Below, piece by piece: positions 21,359-31,440 of a stretch of DNA of 36,384 nucleotides. Under the pieces are notes generated by a model, which was not told where the DNA came from, did no database searches, and saw only the letters and a list, made by a program, of their open reading frames with translations. Source of the DNA: Sperchopsis tessellata. Taxonomy: Eukaryota; Arthropoda; Insecta; Coleoptera; Hydrophilidae. A program made the position numbers and the translations under genes. Location of the stretch: assembly GCA_033557685.1 (NCBI GenBank), contig JAWQRN010000140.1, forward strand, positions 1 to 36,384, given 5' to 3'. Each line of letters opens with the position of its first letter. Within the stretch, counting starts at the first letter, position 1.

Positions 21359-24243
21359 CTGCCATCAGAAAGGAATAAGTAAATATAAAGTATTTGACAT
21401 TTTACAACTTAATTAAGTATTAATTATGTAAAGGTAAAGTTAGTTGAGCCAAAGCAAATTATTAAGTTTGATAATGGCACTTTTTAATGGTATGAAGATA
21501 AGTAAAATACAATTACAATTTTGACATTCATAAACAGATCATAATAAACTTTATTTTTGATTGAATTTAATTTTGAACATTGAGCACCTGAATATATTAA
21601 TAAATAATTGTTCCTTCAAAGGGTCTGTTAATTGTTTAATCTTTTAAAAATTTTTATTGAAAAAGTAAAAATCGTATGCCACGAATACATTTATATTTTA
21701 AAAATAAAAACTTATACAAAATCATTTTACATAAATATCTCACTTCTAATTTAAAAAAAAATATATTCATAAGCAATTTTTGTATAATTGATTTGTATAA
21801 ATAATACACATCTCCTATGTTGCCTTAAAAAATTACAGACAATAGAGAGTTTAACACTTTTCAGAGCCTCTACATGGTTTGTACCCAAAAACACCTTTTC
21901 TATAGTTAAGAATCGTAGAAGTCTATTACATTCAATACTTCATCTTGTTTATGATAGTTTAATGATATAATTTTTAATTTTGATATTACTCTAATTATGT
22001 ACGTAGACTTCCACAGCCACAGTAAATATCTTCAAGTTTTCTGGAGATAATCTGAAGATAATTACTCTAATAAATAAATGCATATATACATTTTAAACAG
22101 AAATAAATAACATTTCACAATATTTTCATACCATTACTAAACATAGTATGTGTTCTTTTGGAGACATTTTTTCAATAAATAATATAATAAATGGATTTTA
22201 TCCATTCACATGAACTGAATCTAACTATCACCTAATGAGCTAACTCTAATATAATTTTATACAAATATGTTAAAAAACAGATAGGTTTAAAACCAATCTG
22301 TTGTTCAGAGGTTCATTTTTCCAGAAGTATGGATCGGTGTAAAGACGCAACAAAATCTTCCCATTCTAGACATACATTAATTAACTATGTATTAATTTAG
22401 AAATTAGATTAAATCAAATTAATTAACTTTGTTAATATTTGTAGGCTAATCTTCTGTATAACAACTGGTTTTATTTTGTCAGTGACACAAAGTAAAGATA
22501 AGCTTAATTTCATAATACTGAAAATCAACAATCATCTTAAAACCATTGTTTTAAATAAGATAACTTTTCAACAATATTGAAGAAATATTTGTTTACTGCA
22601 CCTAATATTATTAAGATTCTTTTTATTACTTGTGTCTTGACTACTTTCATCGTCAATTTCTCAAATTTCATGTTGTTTGGGTTTCTGATCAACTTTTACA
22701 TAATTCAAAGCAATGATGTATTTTCCTCTACTTGCCATATCTATAGCATGTATGAGAAGCTGAGAATAATAGTGGAATAACTATCAAATTTTACAAAATT
22801 GAATTAATGACAAATACGTTTAAAGAACTATACAAGATAACAATTTCTCCAAGTCCTATTGAAACTTCTAAAATATTTAATATCACTGACGATTAAAATA
22901 TTTTCCAAAGCAACTTGAAACATTTTAAATGCATTATTCTCTGGATTTCCTTTTAGTTAGTTACTCCACTATTACTTTCAGCGCCTAAAATATAATGTGT
23001 TTGCTGCAATTTTCTTTCAGTTGGTTGAACTCTGCTTGAATTCATTTAATGTGTTGGTTTTATTACCATATTTGTATGCTTTGTTCTTGTTTTTATTGTA
23101 AGTTGAAATAATCTTTCTTCGTTGCTGTCATCATAAAGCTGTCCATTTCAGATTTAATAGTATAGACAAAATAAAAAAAAAGCACGTACGGTTGTTCTAT
23201 TACAAATCCTTTTAAGTTCCTCCTTCAACTGTTTGTCAGAATCTACTGTTATAACATTAAAGTTTAGCTTGTACTTTTGTTATGTGTTGCTTAAAAAAAT
23301 AGGAATGTGATCATTAATCAAAGTATCAGTCAGCTTAAGATACACCTCATCAAGCTTCAGATCTTTAATCTCATAATCAATTAAAGAATTATTTCATCTG
23401 GATTGGGCCTGGTGGCACCTTGAGCAGTTAACTAATTGACAGGTACATTTTAACATTACAATGGAATATAAATCACCACGACAAACATAAAGTCCCAGAT
23501 TGTATCTTCATAAACTCCAGTGAGTTAATCAACTATTCCCATCCTTGAGTGCTAATATAATTTTCCTTTCTTGAATGCAGGCTACTAGATTAACACATTT
23601 GTCATTATATTTTTGTGTGTTTTAGCTGTGTTGGACTTAGTAATGTCATCTAAGACCTATAAATGTCTATAGACTACCTGCTCAAGATATGACATGTGTG
23701 TTAGTGTAAATCTTACTTCGGAGATTCGAAAGCTCACTAGGCGTAATTGCTTTTCATAGAAAACTGTTTTAAATTCTGAAATGTGATCAATTAGATCCTC
23801 CTAGATCACTAAATATGGTTGCAACTTCCATCAGAAGGACTGCGGTAATCATTTCCAGAGATTTAGAAAGGATGAATTCAAACGTGTAAACATTTGCCCA
23901 ACTATCTTGATTTGATCAATCTGTGAAGATTATATAATCGCTGGTTAAGTACAGTAAAATTAATACTAACCAAATTTATTCCAATTATTTAAAAAAAATA
24001 GATATTGATAGCAAAAGAACACACACTACATTTTTATGCGCTAAAATAATATTAAACAAAATGTCAATAATCCAATACAACAGCATACGAAGTTTCAAAA
24101 ACTGAATGAGATAATATAGAACAGAAACAGACAAGAGAAGATGAAAGTAAATAGTATTAAGAACAATAGCAGTAGCAGTAAACATGAAAAGGTGCAGATG
24201 AATGTTTTCAGATCATAACACACGTATAGGTCAAGAGCCATAC
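21359..24243 (-). other. BAZ2 intron
   Basis: A 2.9-kb AT-rich intron between exons 8 and 9. It contains the second copy of the dispersed 49-bp repeat. About 23100-23700 is somewhat less AT-rich and may be an old repeat I cannot name. Confidence 0.75.
22002..22049 (-). repeat. Dispersed repeat, copy 2
   Basis: Reverse complement of 14069-14117 with a one-base indel and one or two substitutions. It lies in a different BAZ2 intron. The hairpin next to copy 1 is absent here. Confidence 0.85.
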
Positions 24244-24297
24244 CAGTTCGACAGTGTAGAGCATTTCCCGCTGTTTACTCATCTCCTGTATGTACAT
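24244..24297 (-). CDS. BAZ2B: BAZ2 exon 8: 54-nt coiled-coil microexon
   Basis: The pyrimidine-rich acceptor TTTTTCTCTCTAG and donor CTG|GTATGG bound 18 codons encoding MYIQEMSKQREMLYTVEL, phase 0 both ends. It sits between exon 7 and exon 9 and extends the helix. I do not recall an equivalent in vertebrate BAZ2, so it may be an arthropod addition or an optional cassette. Its support is splice sites, phase and helical composition. Confidence 0.75.
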
Positions 24298-24662
24298 CTA
24301 GAGAGAAAAACAGCGTAACAGTATATACAAGCAACGTTTACGCATGTACACAAAACAAATCAACAAAAAGTTTGATACACAAAAATACACTAATAATAAT
24401 AAAAAACTACCATCCACAATACTTAAAAAAAGACTATACTTGACACATCATTTAAAGTTGTCATTATTTTTAAGAAAATAGGTTTAAATTTCTCTAGGGG
24501 AACTTGGAACCTTTCAAATAATTATATTTATGAATCTCATTAAAATGTCTAGCGTTTCAAAACATGACGATGAAAAGAACTGATTGTGTTTCATTCATAA
24601 CACATTACGAGCAAAAATGTGTGCTAAGCTCCCTTTGATACAAATTCAACTTCATTTTATTG

Positions 24663-24839
24663 TTATGCAAAACTTGTTAATTATTTTAATTGGCCTTAGC
24701 ATTTTTCCCCATTTAAAAAAAACTCCTGCGATTTTATTATAAGAAAAGTCACCTGGGCTGAGAATTGAACTCGGACTGCCTTGGATCGCATAATTAAAGC
24801 TTCTTAACGATATGGCCACAGGGGCTGCTTATGCAAAAC
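24663..24839 (-). mobile_element. Second tRNA-derived SINE with perfect 11-bp target-site duplication
   Basis: The element occupies 24674-24828 on the minus strand and begins GCAGCCCCTGTGGCC. It has an A-box-like segment (TGTGGCCATATCGTTAAGA), a B-box-like segment (GAGTTCAATTC, 24772-24762) and then CAGCCCAGGTGACTT, all in the order of a tRNA-derived SINE head. It is flanked by identical TTATGCAAAAC at 24663-24673 and 24829-24839. The body is about 155 bp and belongs to a different family from the SINE at 2859-3151. It is not a functional tRNA: the acceptor stem and anticodon arm do not pair. Confidence 0.85.
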
Positions 24840-25079
24840 AAATTGCCCACCTGAAAAAAGATCGCTGGCATTTAAAATATAATACTGCATAGCTTAATTT
24901 GTTTCTACATAAAATATTAAATGACTTAGTTCTTTGAATAATCTATGAAATAACTTTTAAGAATGTTAACAAGAGAACAACACTTAAATATATTAATTTT
25001 TGCAGAGATTATATTTAGAGTATTTAGTTACGTTTCAATAAATTAATCCTAATCTGCTTGAATTTAGTTGATGTTTTAA

Positions 25080-25300
25080 AATGGCATTTGACAATATACG
25101 CAAAGATCCCTTCATAAAAGAAATCTGAGGGAAACCAACTAAAGGTGTTCGAAAGCTAGAAGTCTTATAGGGCCAGTCTTCGTAGCTTTTCCTCATACGT
25201 GAATTGACACTTTGCTTCTCAAAAGGCTAACCAACCAGGAACAACACATCCCTGATATATGCGTCAAACGACGCTGAACCTTCTCCAGAAATTGACCATC
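25080..25300 (-). mobile_element. LINE relic, C-terminal fragment
   Basis: On the minus strand, about 25300-25150 reads LEKVQRRLTHISG-like and then YEEKLRRL-like sequence with frame shifts. This is the post-RT motif (VQRRFTR...YEERLRRLGL) of CR1/Jockey-type LINEs. Heavily decayed. Confidence 0.5.
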
Positions 25301-26330
25301 TCTAACTATGGACTAACTAACTGAGGACTCAGGAAAGGTTTTATATGTCTTTTATAAATTCGATAGATGCCACATGCTTGAAAGGTACAGCTATAAAAGG
25401 TGAACCAGAAATACTATATTCTTGATATGGGTTACTTTGCAGAAATGCAGAACTGAACACTTGGTCATGAAGAACAAACCATGTTTCACCCAATTTAACA
25501 ATAGAATTAATATGTGCTCGTAAGACACTGAATTGCAAAACAATTTTGGGATGTCTATGTACATATACTGTGGTTAGAAATACAGCAAAGGGGGTCAGAA
25601 AAGTATATACGAAAGAGGCCATAAAGAGTTCCCTCAGGTACCTCGCTCATTCCAAACACATTTCCAAGAGAGTCGAACAAATGCGTTCTCTGATAGAAAA
25701 AAACAAATCGTGATAAAAAACTCCCTGCACGTCAAAATTCTCATACATATATAATTATAGGAACGTGAAAAATAAAAAAATATATCCAAAATTAATTGGA
25801 TGAGGACATGAGTTACCATCATTTTGCAGAAATCGGGTGTTAAGTAAAAAAGTTGAAGGCTGCAAGTATATCTCCTTTTTGTAGGAGATAAAAGCCGATA
25901 ACCAGAGGGCAATCATGCCGATTCAAAGGATGCTCGGATAATGTAAAAAACAGGTGTTGTTAGAGACAGAACACACTTTAAGAAGCATCTCAGACAATAT
26001 ATCAACACCCGAGGTGGATTCACATGATAGCCTTTCTATCTCTACAAAAACCAGCTTAGTCACAAAGAGTAGCAGCATGAGAACCAATGTGCTGCTCCGA
26101 AAAAGTAAAAATTAGAATATAATTGCCTAAGTAGCTTCCCGCTCAGACAACACCGCTCAACTTCATTTCCGCAGAGTTAAGAAAACACCACTTGAGAAGA
26201 AACTAAAGATCATATTTACTTATAAAGAGCCTTTCTATTACCGGCACATATCATATTCACTGAATAACTGGAGGTCATAAAAATGTATCAAAAGCACTGT
26301 AATATTGTTACCCCATTAATTAATTCATTA
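25301..26330. other. Intron sequence without identified features
   Basis: Two open minus-strand frames (25622-25341 and 25912-25634) have no recognisable domain. They could be further repeat debris next to the LINE fragment. Confidence 0.35.
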
Positions 26331-26342
26331 ATTATTGACCGA

Positions 26343-26613
26343 CCGCGTGTTGTACGCGGGTGGAAATTTCGTTCCTGGTGCACTTAAAACATTTTTTGTG
26401 TGTTGCTTATGGAGCTAGGTAATATATATTCCAAATCCAGTCACTTTTTACCCCAAATTCTTAAAACATTAACAATTTAGGGGATAATGTACACGGTTCT
26501 AAAAGCTCCTCTAGCGGTAGCGTCATTGAATTTCTACCCTTCGTCTGTGCTTATAAAAGCCGGAACGCCGAAAATCAAAGACAGTCGAGATCCGCTACAG
26601 CAAGCAATGGTCA
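26343..26613 (+). promoter_or_regulatory. Core-promoter-like or LTR-like segment
   Basis: The plus strand has a perfect palindrome CCGCGT-GTTGT-ACGCGG (26343-26359), then TATAAAAG at 26552-26559. An initiator-like GACAGTC follows about 30 bases downstream (26580-26586), with a DPE-like GGTCA near +27 (26609-26613). The segment is richer in GC than its flanks. It lies inside a BAZ2 intron on the opposite strand. It could be the U3-R part of a solo LTR or the promoter of an unseen transcript. No partner LTR or coding exon was found. Confidence 0.4.
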
Positions 26614-27126
26614 TCAGGTAAACATTCTCTACTCATCACCTTTTACTTTACACCTTCCTTTATAAGCACATTTCATTCGTTAGTTTAAGTTTGCTTTTTC
26701 TATTTACATTCTTTTATAAAATATACTCGGTACATAAATATACATCATTTATTATCTCCAAGCATCTACTCATATATATTTCTATTATAAGCCTACTGTA
26801 TATATTTTATTCATTCTATCATTATTATTATATCTTGTGTACTATTGTTTTATACTTAGTTATTTTTACTCAATTCTTTTATATTGAACTCTAATGTATT
26901 TTTAGTTAATGCTACAACTAATAATTTCCATTGCATTAGTTTAATATACATTCTTTTTGCAACTTTACTTATTATCTTTTCTTTTAAATTGTTTTTTTTA
27001 TCATTATTATTTTGTACCCCCTTGTGTGCTCCTACTGCTTCCTCTCTCCCCCATCTTGGTGGCTGTAAGTTGTTCCAGAATATCAATATCTATGCAATAT
27101 GCTCTTTTCTGCCATCTCTTTTCATA
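26614..27126. other. T-rich intron DNA
   Basis: Very pyrimidine-rich on the plus strand, with no stable coding frame or repeat identified. Confidence 0.4.
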
Positions 27127-28660
27127 TTATAATAATAATAATAAGGAATCTTTATTCATTAGACATCACATTAGTATGAATTGTGTCAATACATAACAAA
27201 AGCATTAAATAAAAAATATTCAATAAGAATACATAACATATGTAAAAATAAACAACAACCACATAATCATTCATAAATTGGTACAATGTAAAATAAATTC
27301 AACTACTGTGTACGACTCGAACTAACAGAGCAATTCAAATAGTGCACATTTAAATGAAGAGTAGATAGATATTTCCCGAATATGATCTGGCAAAGCGTTA
27401 TAAAAAAATAAACTGTAAAAGTAACTCCTATGAGTTAATTCAAGCCTATGAGTAGGATAAGCAAAAACCTTTTTTCTCGTATTGTAGCTGTGTGACCACT
27501 GACATATTTGAAACTTGTTCACATTTTTTCGCATGAAGAGCAAGCACTCATATATATAAAGATTTGGAACGGTTAAAATTTTATTTGATTTAAAATAGTT
27601 TCGCATCGGAGGAGCCCCCCCCCAAATTATTCTATACCTTAAATGAGAAAATATGTTGGCATAGAAGACCGTCCTAAGAACCTTTTGGTCTACGTATTGT
27701 TTTAATACCCTAAGTTGATATTTTTGTCAATGGCAGTGCATAACATATCAATATGGTTCGTCCATGTCAGACATCCATCGATGTGAATACCCAAGAACTT
27801 TACTGACGATCTCAAATTTTAAAGATTCACCTTGAATTTTTATTTCTGAGCGTCCGGAGTCATCATATTCTTACTGTGAAAAATAACACAATTTGTTTTA
27901 GCAGTGTTTAGGAGAAGCTTGTTAGATATATACCACTGTTTTAAAACTACATAATAATTTTCACTCGTGTATGATGTACAAGAACGAAGATCCCCCAATA
28001 ATAAAATTAGTATCGTCTTATCGGTGTATTATCAATGACTTGGAATATGTCATTAATAAAAACAAGAAAAAGAAATGGGCCAAGACGCTGCCCTGAGGTA
28101 CACCAGTTTTAATTATACGTGTAGATGATTGAGTTGAAACAACAAAGTGCTTAACGCATACATGTTGAGATCTATTAGAGAGGTATGAAAAGAGCAACCT
28201 CAGGGGTACACCTCTAATTCCATGTTGAGAACACTTCTCCAGCAATAAGGCGTGATCAATAGAGTTTTAGACAGGTCAACGAAAAGACCAAAAGCCAAAG
28301 TTTTGGACTCTACACAATCCAAAATAAATTGAACGAAATCGAATATAGTAGTGTCGATAACCTTATCAGGAAAAAATTCGTGTTGGTTGAAATTTAGAAT
28401 ATGGTGCTGTTGAAGAAAATCAAAAATTCGCTTAGATATTGCGACTTCATATATTCTGGAGAAAGTTGATAACATGCTTATTGGCCGATAGTTATATACG
28501 CATGCAGGGTCTCCCTTCTTATGAATGGGAATTACATTAGCAATCTTTAATTTCCTAGGGAAAATACCTCCTACAAATGATTGATTTATTAGTGTTGTTA
28601 AAGGTTCAACAATACCCTTGAAATAAACTTGAAAGGAACAAATATTTTTCAATTTGGCTT
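27127..28660 (-). mobile_element. 5'-truncated Jockey/CR1-like LINE relic with damaged reverse transcriptase
   Basis: The minus strand from 28652 encodes RT motifs: IANVIPIHKKGD, NYRPISMLSTFSRIYE, then, after a frameshift near 28245, HGIRGVPLRLLFSYLSNRSQ and TGVPQGSVLA. The sequence that should hold the catalytic FADD box (about 28000-28030) appears deleted: flanking residues are present but the acidic pair is missing. A C-terminal domain is readable at 27606-27322. The 3' end carries AATAAAG followed by a TTA-repeat tail at 27126-27142. The 5' end starts inside the RT domain. It is dead and lies in sense with BAZ2. Confidence 0.85.
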
Positions 28661-28946
28661 TTAAAAATTATCTATAACATAATACATACTTTAAAATTGC
28701 AATAATGACAACTTTTAACAACTACATATTAATTTAAAAACTTCTATCTAAAGAAAAAGTTTCAATGATTCTAAAGAAAATTTGAAAAATATAACATCTT
28801 CACACTAAAACAAAAACGTGAACAAAATGATAAATGAAACATTAATATAAATTAACAATGAACAAAGCAATAAAATTAAAGAACGATGACTGTGTGAAAA
28901 CTAAACATAATCTAATTCACATTCAAACTCTTTGACATCCACTGAC

Positions 28947-28991
28947 CTGCTCTTTAAGAAGTGCTGTTTGTTGACGTTTAAGTTCACGCTC
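28947..28991 (-). CDS. BAZ2B: BAZ2 exon 7: 45-nt coiled-coil microexon
   Basis: The acceptor TTTGCAG and donor CAG|GTCAGT surround 15 codons encoding ERELKRQQTALLKEQ, phase 0 at both ends. The motif ELKRQQxxLLK is recognisable in the same place in vertebrate BAZ2 proteins, just before the RRRQHM segment of exon 9. This is strong positional support for so short an exon. Confidence 0.88.
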
Positions 28992-29552
28992 CTGCAAACA
29001 AAAAGAAAACCATTTGTTTTATAACAAAAATATAATAACGAAGAAACATAAAAGTGACTGAACTAAACTCATTACCATTTTAATATTTAAATTGTAAACG
29101 TGATATATTGGTAGCATCATAAGTTGAGTATTTATATTTTGTAAATGTTGCAGGCTAGTTTAAGTGACTAGCAAATCATGATAAATAAAAATGGTAAACT
29201 CACATTTCAACAGATTCAACAATATATCAATTAAGAGTTATTTTCAATGAAATTTAAATATTCTAATGTAAAAAAATACTAGTATATGAGGTCATACTAG
29301 AATCTATATTATGAAAAGTTGTTATTTCATGGTTCATTCGTCATTTACGTGATTCAGATGTTGCAGATTTGCTACTGATAATATTAACTTTTTAAAAAAT
29401 ACTCTAGTTTTTGTACTATCAACTGAAGAAATGAAAATTCAGTGAATATAGCCCAGTTGATACTGTACAACAAATGTTTTTAAAATTTATGACAGTTAAA
29501 ATTAACAATGATTTTTAAAAAATAATAAAAGCATTATAACATAACAACCAAC

Positions 29553-29618
29553 CTGTTGTTTCCTTTGTTGTTCTTCTTGTTTATGTTTTTCCATTTCTTC
29601 TTGTCGTTTTCTTTTAGC
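29553..29618 (-). CDS. BAZ2B: BAZ2 exon 6: 66-nt coiled-coil cassette
   Basis: A small exon too short for a simple ORF search. The acceptor GACAG and donor CAG|GTTGGT flank exactly 22 codons, phase 0 both ends, encoding AKRKRQEEMEKHKQEEQQRK followed by QQ. Charge pattern and position match the family's coiled coil between TAM and DDT. Since it is symmetric, skipping it would leave the frame intact. Confidence 0.85.
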
Positions 29619-30367
29619 CTGTCATGCAACACATCACAATAAAGACAACATAAATTAAAACAAAATAAAATTGAACAAATAAAAACAATTCATATTACAC
29701 AGAGCTTTTTGTATTTTAAGAACTATTTAACACGCCTCTTTAGGGATGTAAATACATTTCCAAATTTGACTGGTTTTATTTTACAAAAATAATATTAAAT
29801 TAAAATAAATTTGTACAAAGACTGAGAAGTAATTATTAAAATTATATTTTTTAACATAATTATAAAACGAAATATGAATTGTTTAGAAATAAATATATTA
29901 ATTATAATATTAAGTTAACGAATACATGCGCCTGAAGCGTTAATTTAAGTCGTAAATGTCACAACGCATGTCAGTTATAATAAATACCATGCAAAATTAA
30001 TTCTAGAGTATATGTGAAGGCATAGTAATGAATTATGGATGATAAAATGATAAAAAATGTTTTTAAGTTCATCTAAAGATACTAAAAAGCACTGTCGCCT
30101 ACTTTAAAATTAAACTAAGCATTTTTTTAAAACTTTTAGTGGATGTCCATGTAACAAGTCTTATTTTAAGTTGTTCTAGAAAGAATGGAATATCAAGTTT
30201 CTATTATCATTAAAAAATTATATAAATTAATATAAAAATAAAGAAATGTAATAAACATGTTAAAATAAGATAATGTAAAAGACATCCATTCCAAGGGTGT
30301 TTTAGTTTAGCGCAGTCTTAACATCTTTCGAAATTATTGTTCAACAGCAACAAAGCTTGTTAGTTGA
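29619..30367 (-). other. Intron between the HTH segment and exon 6
   Basis: AT-rich. No AATAAA was seen on the minus strand shortly after the TGA at 30370-30368, which weakens the alternative-last-exon reading. Confidence 0.5.
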
Positions 30368-30412
30368 TCAAAATAGTCTGACACCTGTCATTACAGTTTT
30401 TCGAAGACCTAC

Positions 30413-30679
30413 CATGTTCTCTAAACTTATCAGGCTATCCTGTAAGTTTTTGTGTCTACTACTTTCACAATCTAACATAGATGAGGAACTGTCAGTGTCT
30501 CGGTAATTGCTTTCCGAGCCATAAGCATTTAGAATACTGTCACGATTTTTCCAAATAGTGGCAACAGTGGAACTAGCCAATCCTAGTTCACGGGACACAT
30601 CTGACTTAGTTTTTCCACCCTCTATTTCCGATATTATTTGTATTTTCTGTTCAAGTGTGAATGCTAGTCGTTTGCGGCC
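30413..30679 (-). CDS. Candidate cassette exon: CENP-B/pogo-type HTH DNA-binding domain
   Basis: The reading frame opens immediately after an AATAG acceptor (an in-frame TAG forms the acceptor itself) and runs GRKRLAFTLEQKIQIISEIE, then GGKTKSDVSRELGLASSTVA and TIWKNRDSIL. This is the Psq/CENP-B N-terminal helix-turn-helix seen in pogo/Tigger transposases and host proteins derived from them. RHKNLQDSLIS resembles the start of the second (Tc5-type) HTH. The frame stays open to TGA at 30370-30368. A good donor, ATG|GTAGGT, at 30412 would end a 267-nt phase 0-0 exon compatible with BAZ2 exons 5 and 6. There is no obvious start codon. Alternatives are an alternative last exon ending at 30368, an exon of a nested gene, or a fossil Tigger fragment. 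Use in the BAZ2 mRNA is inference. Confidence 0.5.
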
Positions 30680-31440
30680 CTATTATAAAAATAAGTAGAC
30701 AATGGTAGAATTTATTGGGTCTTTTTATAACAAAATTTATATTTAAATGCTAGATATACTCTTCTAAATACTAGACAGTATGTAGCAATGAAATGTTAAG
30801 AATTAGAAATTTAATACTTTTTTGTTTTAAATTTGTGATTACATTACCTACAACCTATATCACATAAGTCTGCTATATAAAAATATAGCAACAGTCATTA
30901 CACTGGTCTGCGACATTTCTGAGGTAAAGATATATTTTGCATGACGAATTAAAAAACTCATTTTGCTCAATAAAGTCATGTTCTTATTCTATCTAAAATT
31001 AAGGTTGCGGTTTTAAGTTAAAATGTTTGTCCCCATTTGCGAGCTTACAAAATAAAAATAATCCTACGAATTAATTGAAGGCCTATAGAATGGTAGATTG
31101 TTGGCCATGACATATTTATTTACTAGTATAAAAGCCTACATTTTTCAGGAACAGGATTAAAAAAAAAACAACTTTACTTATTCAAAAATATGCACAAAAT
31201 ATATAAAAATGGTACACATAGTTTAAACGGAAAAACGAAAGTATGGAGGACATTGAGCAGAATGCTTGATTTGCAAATTAAAGAGCTATTACCACAAACT
31301 TTCTGGGCAATCACAAAGTCCAGATGATGACCTTGTTTTTAAGAAGCTCTTCCAGACTCTGATACACACAAATATATTCTCAACTTGCATTTAAGCTATT
31401 TCCTACATAACTATGATGATTACAGTGAGAATCAAGGTAC
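30680..31440. other. Intron sequence upstream of the HTH segment
   Basis: No exon carrying an initiator Met for the HTH segment, and no transposon terminal repeats, could be identified here. Confidence 0.4.

Noticed and set aside
22577..22780. Plus-strand hydrophobic open frame resembling a membrane peptide
   Set aside because: AT-rich intron DNA naturally encodes Phe/Ile/Leu runs. No supporting signals.
24762..24828. tRNA gene on the minus strand
   Set aside because: Box A and B-like segments are present, but stems do not pair and the unit lies inside an 11-bp target duplication, so it is a SINE head.
25341..25912. Two adjacent minus-strand open frames that might be a gene
   Set aside because: No recognisable motif, different frames, next to LINE debris and no splice signals joining them.
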